A stretch of DNA of 64,000 bases from Lucinisca nassula (taxonomy: Eukaryota > Mollusca > Bivalvia > Lucinida > Lucinidae), in contig OY757021.1 in the NCBI GenBank assembly GCA_963580285.1, forward strand, positions 96,335,221 to 96,399,220, written 5' to 3'. The translations under genes and the position numbers were made by a program. The notes beneath the pieces are model-generated. The model had not been told where the DNA came from. It worked only from the letters and a program-made list of their open reading frames with translations, and ran no database searches. Below, piece after piece: positions 25,801 through 37,800 of the stretch; the stretch's first letter is position 1, and each line of letters begins with the position of its first letter.

Positions 25801-28800
25801 ACACTATGCCCAAGTGATTAACCGGGCCTTCCTGGCTTGATGAGTAAAGGCGCTGACTCTTAATCTTTGGGTCTCTAACCGCTGTGATTCGAGCCCCACT
25901 CGGATCACATGTGAAACGCCAAGTTCTGCAACGGAAGGTCAGGTGTCTTTTCTCCGAGTACTCCAGTTTTCGCCCGACTCTGATTAAGGATCGCCCCGAT
26001 ATGTGAAATGATTTTTAAAGGTCCGTAAAAGCAGAACAAAAAATATCCAAGAGGTAATGGTTAAAAATGTGGCATGCAATTTAGCGGGATTTGGTCCATA
26101 TAGATATTTTAGCTCACACGTTCTCATTTAGGCTTCCCATCTATTTTGCTTTTCATATGTTTTTGTGTCTAGCAACACATACGAATGCACATCTGTCGCA
26201 CTGAATTCGGTAAAGTTACACTCATGATCGAGTAGCCAACACTTAACGTCCGGCTTCGGTAGCTCAGTCGGGTGCGCTTCTGACTGGCGATCAGGATGAC
26301 GCGGGTTCGATACCTGTCGGTGTCGTTGAGATTGATCATGGAATCTTTTCTACTGTCATTCTCTCCATTCCGATGATTCAAGAAGAGCAGTTGCCAGTTT
26401 TTGGCGCACTGGTTAACCGCTTACGTATAATCCTTTGAGAGATTTTTGCTCTTGTATCTGGTTTTAAGTACATGTATTAAAGACCTACCTTGGCGAGGTA
26501 CCCTCCGTTACTTTGATATTAATTCTCAATGAGTCAGTGCTCCCACAAGACTCACAACTTTGTGATAGTTACGTTCTGTAAGTTCTATGTACTAGTTTTC
26601 CAAATCCAGGAAAGAAACTCTGAGAGCCTGAAACTTACACCTCTTGCAAAAAGTTGCAAAATTCAGTATACGTCATGCTGTATAAATTCCCCATTGACGC
26701 TTCAATTAAGGAGCAACGGGTGTCCCCACTGAACTGCATGTGGACCTAAAATGTCAACGAGATCTTCTGGGATCATTTTAGATGCCATCACTGATAGCAG
26801 ATGCCTAACGAGTTGTGATTTAAAGAAATATTCCGCGCTTGTGCCCGTGTAGAGGCCTAAAAGACACTTTTATATGGGTTCATGGGTACGACGGATAGAT
26901 TGAAACACCCGCTATATGTAAACTAGGCCTGTGATTTGTTAACAAAATGCCAAAACCAATTTAAGCAACTGACCAGGATTCTGATTAGAGGGTAGTTCCC
27001 GCCATATGTAAATTAGAACTAAACGTAAGAAAATAACTGATAAAATTTCAAGTGTTCCACCATGTTTTATTGAAGGACCTATTAACGCATAACCATGATT
27101 GATATGTTGTTGCAAGATGAAACATAGGTCATTAAGATTATCATGTTACGATCTTGAAATGGTCAATGTAACTACTTTGCAGTTTAATAAAGGCAGAAAA
27201 TTGCCTCACATTTGCTCCTAACAATAACAGAATATGGGAATTCAAGAGAGCCGCCTAGTCTTCGTCTTCCATGAAATGGTCAGAATGTGAGTGTGAACTA
27301 GTTCGCCATACTTCTAGTTAAGTTACCTGAAGCTTTCAGCTTGCTTTGACCAAACAATGGAGTTAGGACTACGCTCGTACTTATGGTTTTGTCCCGCCCC
27401 CGCCCATAGGGGCTTGAAGAAATATATGGGCTGCACAATGCTTCCACGCAGAGCTGAATCCGGCCCGCACACTAGTACTGGTAAACCGCTTAGAGGATCT
27501 AAGCCTGTCCAGGAACCGCGGTGCGAGGCGGACCGTCCATGTTAATAAACCCTATTGGTTTCATTGGACGACAGGGCTTGAGATGTCATTTCATCTCGAT
27601 GTCGGGTAAAAGTCCCACAAAATTGGAAGCAACGTCTCCAAAATGACCTTTACAGTGTTGACGGGGACGTTAAACCTCAAATCAAACAAACAAACTTATG
27701 GTTTTGTCAGTGACGGAGAATCTGATTTTCCTCTACGCTCAATGCCATGACTATGCTATCCGTCATACATGCTGTCTTCTTAATAGCAAGACAGAAGCCT
27801 CCGTGGTACAGTGGTTATGCTACTCGCCTTGTAAACCAGGGGTCGCATGATCGATCCCGAGTCATTAGAACACTTGCTAAGATTTTCAACTTCGGTTTGT
27901 ATGGCTCTTTCAGCCGGATGAGTGGCAACAGTGTATGCCAAAATTGATCTCAAAACTTTTCTGAATGGTATTTGATCAACATGCTGATGAAAAATCAAAG
28001 CATTGAATACCGGTGGGTCAATTGTCTCTGAGTGTAGGCTGGGAAAATAGTCCTGGACATAAAAGGTTTTGTTTAACCCTTAAATTCAAGTTTTTAAGCA
28101 AAACGTGTAGACCCTGATCAGACGCTGCGTTTTGCGTCGTCTGATCCTTATTTCCTTTACTGTAAGCAAAGAGTCCAGACCCTGATAAGACGTCATGTTC
28201 TGTGGCGTCTGAGTTGGGTCTACGACATTTGTCAAGCCCGACTCATGGTTCCTGTCCAGATTCTATAGATAACCTACTGCGATAAAATTAACGCTACTAT
28301 TTTCTATAAATAAGTTATATGGGTTTCATGCAAATCAGTGATAGTCACATGAACTTCAGCACTGAAGCGTTTTTATGCTTGGTAACTTTGGGTCGATTGA
28401 CAAACAATCGACCCATAAAGTTGTTGGTGCTTGAAAGGTCCATGTCTGATTATAGCCTGCGCACAATGCCGATCTTGTCAGAGCTTTTGATGCTCGTGTA
28501 TATCAACAAAGAGCTTTTGTGATTTCTGTCCGTGGCTTTAAAGCTGGCGATAGCTGATAAAACATAAATTGACACATTCATCGCCATAATCATTTTCAGA
28601 TTTAAACTTCATATACTAAGGCCCGCCCGTCGGGGCTTGGAGAAATAGATTGAGCGGCATAATCTGAAACCGACCGTAAACCGCTGAGCATTCCTATTTA
28701 TCGCTCTCGTCGCGTTTATGAAACAGACTTTAATGACTGTTGTAAATTTCCGTCCAAAAATACCCTCATTCACACACGGCTCACGTCACAATTTGACATG

Positions 28801-31800
28801 TCAAGTTTGCGCTTGGATCGATCGATTTGCTAAATCTTTCCGCAATGCATAGTAAACTAGGAGTCTATGCCAAAATTAAGGGGTGTCAGGTTGTGCAGTC
28901 TTCAAAATTTACTTGGAAAATGGCTTAACTTTTTGCAAACAGTGTAGGTCCTGATTAGATGCCGCTTTCTGCGGCATCTGATCTGAGCCTGCACTGTTTG
29001 CCAGGGTACCCATTTTGGGGTTTCTGGTATGAAATGGGTTAAGAGCAATCTCATCTGGGTCCAAGGTTATAAAAAAATTTTCATGCTCAACTCATATGAG
29101 TTTGAAATTTGTCCTGCTCATAAGTTTTAAAATGCCAACAATTGTTGGCATTTTAAAATTTATAAGTGGGACAAACAACATTTTTGCTGATATGAGCTGA
29201 AAAATTGCTTGATTATACCCGCTTTTTTGAAAAAAATAAACGGGTATATTATTTTCGTCAAGGGTGTCCGTCCGTCCTTCCGTCTGTCACGTTTCTTGTG
29301 AATGCAACTACTTTTTTATTTCTTTACCTACAGTGACCAAACTTGGTACATACATTGCTTGGGGACTGCAGATGTGCATGAAGGTGTCGAAATTTTCATC
29401 TGACCCCCTGGGGTCATGGGGTGAGGTCAAAGGTCAAATTTCTAAGAAAAGGCTTGTTCATAGGAAAAGCGGGTATTTGCGATTGTATACCATCGACTGC
29501 TGCTCTAGTTTGTTTGTATTTTATTATTTATGAGTATGACAATAGTTTTATAACCTCAGGACTGAATCTACACTGCTTACATTGGTATTGGTACCAGTCT
29601 ACAGGATTGAAAAAGTAAAAATAGTTATGTTTTTTGTTTGTTTTGGTGTTTAACATCCCAGTCAACACTATTTATGTCATGCCGAGCTGGTCAGTTCATC
29701 AGGGTAACAAGTCCGTGACATGAAGACCCCCCTAAACCCCACTTCATATAGCGAAAACCGGGGTTTACAGGGGTATACATTATTTTTCTTATTTCTGCTC
29801 CAATGCATTGGTTGTTGGTACTCGTTAGAACCGCCCCATTGAGGCGGTTCTAACAAGCACCAACAACCTATGTTTGTAATATAAATAAGAAAAAATATCA
29901 CAAATGTGCATCAGAAAAGTAGCCATTTTGGAAATGTGAAAACATGTGCTGTTTCGCACGGATGTGTTGTCGTAATATTACCAAACCACACTCACAAGAG
30001 TCTTTGGACGATGTGCTCCACTAAGGCTCGAATCAGGCAAAATTGCCCACTTATTTACATTTGAAAATGATGTATCAGAGGAAGAAAGGTATAATACAAT
30101 AAACAGATTATAACTATATTTACTTGTTCTGCTGCACGGTATTATATCATATGGATTCAAATACACTTGAAGCTTTCATCGCAGTCGAATTAGAATAAAT
30201 TAGCATAAACTAAGTACAGACCCAGATCAGACTGCTCCGATAGGAGGAGCAGTCTGATCAGGTTCTACACTGTTTGCCTTTTTCATATGCACTTTTTCAA
30301 CCCCTTGCTTGATTTTGAAACAAATTTGTCAAAATTTTAGGAGAATTACAGCAAGTCTGTGAGATGTCCTAATTATACCCCCGGCATACGGAGTATGCCA
30401 TGGGGGTATATAGTTATACCCCCACAAATGAAATTTGGGGGGTATATAGGAGTGAGCTTGTCGGTCTGTCGGTCTGTCTGTCTGTCTGTCGGTCGGTCGG
30501 TCGGTCGGTCTGTTGACTTGGTTTCCAGACGATAACTCAAAAAGCGCTTCACCAATTTTTATAATTTTTGGTACACTGATGTAACATCATAAAATACAGG
30601 TCAAGTTCGATTTCCACTACAATTCGTCAATTTTCGACATAGTTATGGCCCCTTTCAAGTGAAAAAATTGCAAAATGCGCTGATGTACTATCAAGGCAGT
30701 TTTCAAAATGCGCTGATGTACTATCAAGGCAGTTTTTGTGGGGGTATTCATCACCTTTAGTGATAGCTCTAGTTTTCGTCTTTTCTGTGTGTGTGTGTGT
30801 GTGTGTGTAAACTTTTTTTTGTGTCAAAGATTTCTCAGGAACTACTATACCTAGAAACTTGAAATTTGGTACAAACAACATGCATAACTAGTTGTATTGT
30901 GGGAAAGAAAATTGGGGCTGTGGGGCCAGGTTCTTTAGAGTTATTCCCCTTTGTTATATTTGCTACTGAGATGTGCATTTTGTGACTTACCTTAAATTTT
31001 GTGTCAAAGATTTCTCAAGATCTACTGTACCTAGAAACTTGAAATTTGGTACAAGCAACATGCATAACTAGTTGTATTGTGGGAAAGAAAATTGGGGCTG
31101 TGGGGCCAGGTTCTTTAGAGTTATTCCCCTTTGTTATATTTGCTACTGAGATGTGTATTTTGTGAGTTACCTTAAATTTTGTGTCAAAGATTTCTCAGGA
31201 ACTACTGTACCTAGAAACTTGAAATTTGGTACAAACAACATGCATAACTAGTTGTATTGTGGGAAAGAAAATTGGGGCTGTGGGGCCAGGTTCTTTAGAG
31301 TTATTCCCCTTTGTTATATTTTTTTTATAAAATTTTGTCAGCAAGATATCTCAAAAACTATTGGAGCTAGAGCCTTGAAAGTTGGTGAATAGATTGGTGG
31401 TGATGAGTAGATGAACTGATTAACTTTTGACAAAATTCCGAAAAATACTTTGTGAGTTATGGCCCTTTGTCATTTTGGTAATTTGTGCCATTGTACTGTA
31501 TGGTAAAAGTGATGCATAGCATAACTTTAGAACCGTGTATGCTAGGGTTTTGAAATTTCATATATGGATTCCTCATGGAAAATTAGCCGACACGTATTTT
31601 TTTTCTCGTCCGGATTATGCTCCTTTCAAGAGTTATTGCCCTTTGAATTTTTTTTAATAAAATCTTGTCAGCAAGATATCTCAAAAACTATTGGAGCTAG
31701 AGCCTTGAAAGTTGGTGAATAGATTGGTGGTGATGAGTAGATGAACTGATTAACTTTTGACAATATTACGAAAAATACTTTGTGAGTTATGGCCCTTTGT

Positions 31801-34800
31801 CATTTTGGTAATTTGTGCCATTGATCTGTATGGTAAAAGTGATGCATAGCATAATTTTAGAACCGTGTATGCTAGGGTTTTGAAATTTCATATATGGATT
31901 CCTCATGGAAAATTAGCTCACGCGTATTTTTTTTCTCCTCCGGATTATGCCCCTTTCAAGAGTTATTGCCCTTTGAATTTTTTTTAATAAAATCTTGTCA
32001 GCAAGATATCTCGAAAATTATTGGAGCTAGAGCCTTGAAAGTTGGTGAATAGATTGGTGGTGATGAGTAGATGAACTGATTAACTTTTGACAACATTCCG
32101 AAAAATACTTTGTGAGTTATGGCCCTTTGTCATTTTGGTAATTTGTGCCATTGGTCTGTATGGTAAAAGTGATGCATAGCATAACAGACAACTTGTGATA
32201 CTGACATTTCAAACATCTGTTCAAGATCTCATTAGTTATCAGGTGAGTTATTTAGATGTAATGGTATTCTCCTTACTTTTGCAAGATTAATTCTGTGTTC
32301 ATAATAGGTTTTTGTCAAACTTGATGGCTTTGAATTGCCAGAAAGTTACCGATGGCTTTGGCCGGGGGTATTAGTGAGCATATGCTCACTTGATAGTCTA
32401 GTTTTTACAGTAGGACTTGAATGTTTTGTCTATGCATTTAGCAGCATCTGATCTGGGTCTGCATTTGCCAGTGTCCCTGTACACAGTGTGTTAATAGTGA
32501 AATAGTACTGTAGTGATCCTCAGTATTGGGAAAGATAGGCCTAACAAACAGTGTAGACCCAGATCAGACTGCACCTGAAGGAGCAGTCTGATCAGGGTCT
32601 ACACTGTTTGTCCTTGTGTCTGCACCTTTTTGGACTCATTGTTGGACAGTGAAACTAATTGGTCAAAATTGGAAGAGAATAAAGGCAAGTCCTTAAGGTT
32701 TCCAAATTTTAGGACATTTACGGTATCAATTGTAGGCAGTTTTAATTTGGGGCTTTGCTCTATTTTTCACATTTGAGAGTAATATGTGTGAAATGGTAAC
32801 ACCACAAATTATGATAAGTTTATGTTAATGTAATGTAACTCATGAAAAGGGGGAGTTCCAGCCTATAGTAAATTTCCATAGGGTTCTGCCCACGCACAGA
32901 TTTCCATGATATTTTGCATAATTAATGCCTGGTTAATGACTGTTCATTATTTAGCTATTTCACTCATATATCTAGAAGCCTCCGTGGTGCAGTGGTTACG
33001 CTACTCGCCTTGTAAACCAGGGATCGCAGGATCGATCCCGGGCTTCTCCAGACTTTCGGATGAGTCTTTAAACCGAGGCCCCGTCTCCGTATGACCTTAG
33101 CTGTTGGTGGGACGTAAAACAAAAAAACTCACTCACTCACTCACTCATATATCTGTTTTCATTATAAATCTACAATGTTTTGTTTATTTCCACATCCGAA
33201 AATAGGGGTACGCTCAAGCAAGTGTATATATACTCAACAACTTCTTATGTTTTGGAGTTATTTTGTCGGCAGGCATCGCTGTAGTCATTTATGATTATTT
33301 TTGTATCACATTTGCTATTGTTCACTTGAAGTTCCGTAGACCATGATCGATTTCATATGGAGCAGGCCCCAGTTTTCACAACCATAAAATCTTTTGGAGT
33401 ATGTTTGACTTTTAATTTCACATTGTTGCAGTTCTTGTCACCCCATCATTTTAACATGAAAATTGCCCATATATGTGTAGAACATTTTGTCAAACTTTCT
33501 TGAAAATCTGAGACCGGTAACATACTGCATTTGAACATTGAATAGTAATGGTCAGATTTTAATTTTTTTCAAACCATTTGTAGATATGGTATAACATTTT
33601 CAATCGAGAAATTGTTCGCCAATATATATATATACACATGAATATATGTACGTTTAACCCTTGATTGTATAGTATGAGCTCATTTAATCAGCATTTGTAT
33701 CAGTTATGGTACTCTGGGGAACACCAAAAACACAATTCATTTTGAGCGTTCATTAACAATTCAATCTGATTTTATTAAAAAAATATATTTCATTTCTTAA
33801 CAGGCGTTTTTGCATTTAAAGTAATCCTAAATCCTGCTGAAGCTTATTATGACAAAGATTGTTGAAATGGCAAGTAAAATGGATGGTTCTGTAAACCAGA
33901 CAATTCCACTTGACTCTCTGAACTGATGCAGTCTACTTAAAAAGTTTGAAAAGTCTGATTGTCATACCTGAGTTTGAAAAGTCTGATTGTCACACCTGAA
34001 TGGCACAGCTTGCTTGAATGGCCAAGAGTAATGATCTTTATTATGGTTGAGCCAGGTATGTCATAACACCACGGACAATATTTTCTGATCTTTTGGCTCA
34101 CTGTATACACAGATTACTGTAGACAAAATGGAAACACAATTGTGTTGGTTCTTTTGTCACTCTAACAATGCCTCCGCAAAATCTGAACTAAAGCACAGAC
34201 AAATGTAGCCAGCTGTGCAAATCAGTGTCAAAAAGTTATATTCTTAAATATGATGAGCAAAGGGTATATTTGCTATCAGTATTATAGAAAAATATAAAGC
34301 CAGCTGCAGATTTTGGCTCAGAAATATGCTAATTGTACAGCTAACAGCTGATTTACGCCATTTGCAAAAATTGATGAATACAGAGCTAGAAAACTTATCA
34401 TAGATGGCAAGTACTGCATACAGATGACTATACATGCGAATGGTATTACAACAACTAAATATAATATAAGCTATCAAATGAATTAGTTACAGCAACTAGC
34501 TTCCATCTATTTCATTTAGGGAAGTGTTTACCAAATGACCAAATGCCAATTTTACAACTAGTTACAGTGTGATTAGCTCTGCATTTATTTTGAAGACAAG
34601 GACATTGTAGCTTACACTTTTGCAGTTGTTATAATGAATCTAGAAAAAAATGCAGAAAATGATCTCACAAAACCTTTGTTGGGGGAGCGGAGTGTGAGTC
34701 TCTTTGACCAAGTGATGTAAGAAAAAATTAACAACACATGGACCGATCAATCATTAGAAAAAATCGATAAATCAGTCTGTCCCTTCACAGTTGGCAATTT

Positions 34801-37800
34801 ATTGGCTGCTGTTTTTTTATTTTAAAGAAAATGACAACAACAAAAATAATTAAAGAAAGAAATAGGAATATGAAAGTAATTTATTAAGCAGATTCAATCT
34901 GTCATTGCATATTACTGACATCAAGTGTCCTTGTACTGCAGGGTTTAAAAATATACAGAAAGACCAAATAAAACAGGGATCCACCTTGTCTTAGTCCTAT
35001 TGTGCCATAATGTAATTTTTTCAGGATTATCATTTTTGCAATACGTCAACATTAACATTCATCATGAACAGTGCATGAATGCAATTTATTTTTTCTCTTT
35101 AAAATGTTTGGATTGAACTTGTATACTATGCTAATGTATGTTTTCATTTACTTTTTAAAAGTCAAACTAAAACTCCTGTCTGTAAACACTGTCTTTTTTT
35201 GGGGGGGTGGGGGTGGGGGGGGTGCCGGGTGGTGTGTGTGGGGGGGGTTTATTACAGAAATGCCTATGCTAAGCTTTGTGTGCTAAGGTGGCACTAGTCG
35301 GTCATTAAAAACACAATGAAATTACATTTTAAGGAAATCTTGTCCGCTTATCTTGCAAATGATTTTAGCACAAAAATAGACCTGGACCCATATCTAGCTC
35401 TCAAAAACAATGTTACCGGTTTCTGACTTTTTTGATATTTGTTTGATATACAGAGGATATATGTGGCCTATTTTATATGCAATATCTTGGGGTGACAAGA
35501 TCAGTAACACCTCTAATACTTATGATGAAAATCTCTTTTTTTATCAATTTTCATGAAAAGTAGAAGAAATTTTGCAAATAAATTCATCAGAAAAATTAAA
35601 AGACATAGACACATTTACTTTTTTTTGTATTAGATTAATCCTTATAGAGTTCTGTTGCCAATCAAAGCAACAAAATTTGAAAATAATCATACCTATTGAT
35701 TTAAGACTGAAAAGTTCACAGGTGTGTATGACCTCTACAGTGGACTCCCCCAGGGAGCTCTCCTGAGGCCTACAGTAATGTATCAAATGAAACAAAGTTA
35801 TATATATAGTTGATAGTCCTCAAGTAAACAACAACTAAAGTTTCAAGAAAATCTGTGCGTGGGCAGATTTGGAACTCCCCCTTTAACAATTTCTGTAGAT
35901 GGTGGTAATATTTTATGAAAAAAAAAAATCTCAATATATGATAAGAAGCATATCACACGCTTGGTTATTTTACTTACAATTTATGAAACTTATCAAATGC
36001 TTAATTAATAAATTTCATCTAAATTGACCATCCAGCCTCGGTAGCTCAGTCGGATGCCCTTCTTACTGATGATCAGGAGGACGCAGGTTTGATACTTGCC
36101 AAAGTCGGCAAGATTCTTTCGTCGAGATTGATCATGAATTCTTTTCTACGGTCATTCTCTCTCTTCAAGAAGGACAGTTGTCAATTTCTGGTGAAAGACT
36201 GTGCACGGTATGGGTTAGCCGCTTTGGTATAAGGCTGCCCAGGAAAAGTGTGGATAGGTAAACTGACTGGCTCAAAAATGACCTAAATAGTGTTGACTCT
36301 GCCATTAAACTCCAATTACAAACAAACAAACTTAAATGACCACTCCTTTATCGTCTATCTGTTACAGGTCATCTAGCGCAGGATTGTTTCAAGACAGGGG
36401 AAGACAAGACATACGATCTAATTCCTGACATGGATGAATACATGAAAACATTGTCACAAGAGGAGAGAGAAGAAACAACACATAAACACAAAAAGAAGAA
36501 AAAGGTAGCAGAATTGAGAGACAGCAGGCCTCGGTGGCTCAGTGATATGAACATCTGGCCGTTGATCAGGTGCCGGTTGTTCAAAACATCGTTAGCTTAA
36601 CGAGCTTGTTAGTGGTCAAATTGTTAACATATTCTAGTAAGTAACATACCTAATACAGAGGTATTTTTGCTGAAAAACAAAAATGTGAGCAGCTTTTGCA
36701 AATGCAAAAGCTGCTCACATTTTTTTTTCAGCAAAAATAATATATTAGCCTTTTTTAATGATCAAGTCTTAAGGATACGTTAACAAACAACTTTTGCAGG
36801 GTTTAGAACCTTGCAGGTCAGCAATATTCTTCCCTAGAGATAAATATGGAAACCTTTTCTATGGTCATTTTCTCCCTTCCATTTATACAAGAAGAGCAGT
36901 TTTCAGTTTCGGGTGAAAGTATGTACACTGTACTGGATAACCACTAATGTATAAGACTGCGCAGGAAAAGTCTGGTTAGGTCAACTGACCATCTCAATAT
37001 GACCTAAATAGTGTTTACTGGGTCATTTAACAGAAAAAAGACATAGTATTTAGACTCTCCAGGAAAGATATTATGAAGGTTTAAAGAGTTTTCTTCCTTC
37101 TTAAGGAGATTGGATACACCTGGGAGACTTTCTGCCATATTTCAAAGGGGACTTCCTATTTGCTTTTTATAAACTGCCTCACAGAGACAGGGCTTTACAC
37201 TTAAGGGAAAGAATTTGCTCCTAAGAAGCAAATTCTTTCCTTTTTCAATTATGTCTCCCCGCAAAAAAATTTTTTTGGAGAGACATATGTACATATGTAC
37301 TAAGGCAAATAGAACGCTTGGTTTCCTGAGGCGAAATCTTCATCAGTGCCCTCAGGATGTAAAAGAGGCAGCATATAAAGGTCTTGTTCGCCCAACCTTG
37401 GAATATGGTAGTTGTATCTGGGATCCCAGTGGAGTGGTCCTTAACAATGAAATTAAGAAAGTTCAGAATAGAGCTGCTAGATTTGTAACAGGCAATTACT
37501 GCTTTGAAACTGGGAGCATGACTGGAATACTTGGAAAATTAAAATGGGAGTCTCTCAAGAAAAGGAGAAAAGACAGTAGGCTAATCCTTTTATACAAAGG
37601 TCTAAAGTGTGCTGCCAGCATTCCAACAGATGACCTTGTTCCCCCAGCTAGACACTGTAGAAATCACCATTCATTGGCGTTTCAGACCCTTACTGCAAGA
37701 ACTGACATTTATAAAGAGTCGTTCTTCCCCAGAACCATTAGAGATTGGAATGCCCTTCCCGATTCGATTATTTCGGCAGCTGAAGGTGCTGATGATTGGG

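Noticed and set aside
37320..37352. Minus-strand CACTGATGAAGATTTCGCCTCAGGAAAC in the LINE
   Set aside because: It has both core boxes but stem II does not pair and it is ordinary LINE coding sequence, also present at 44885.
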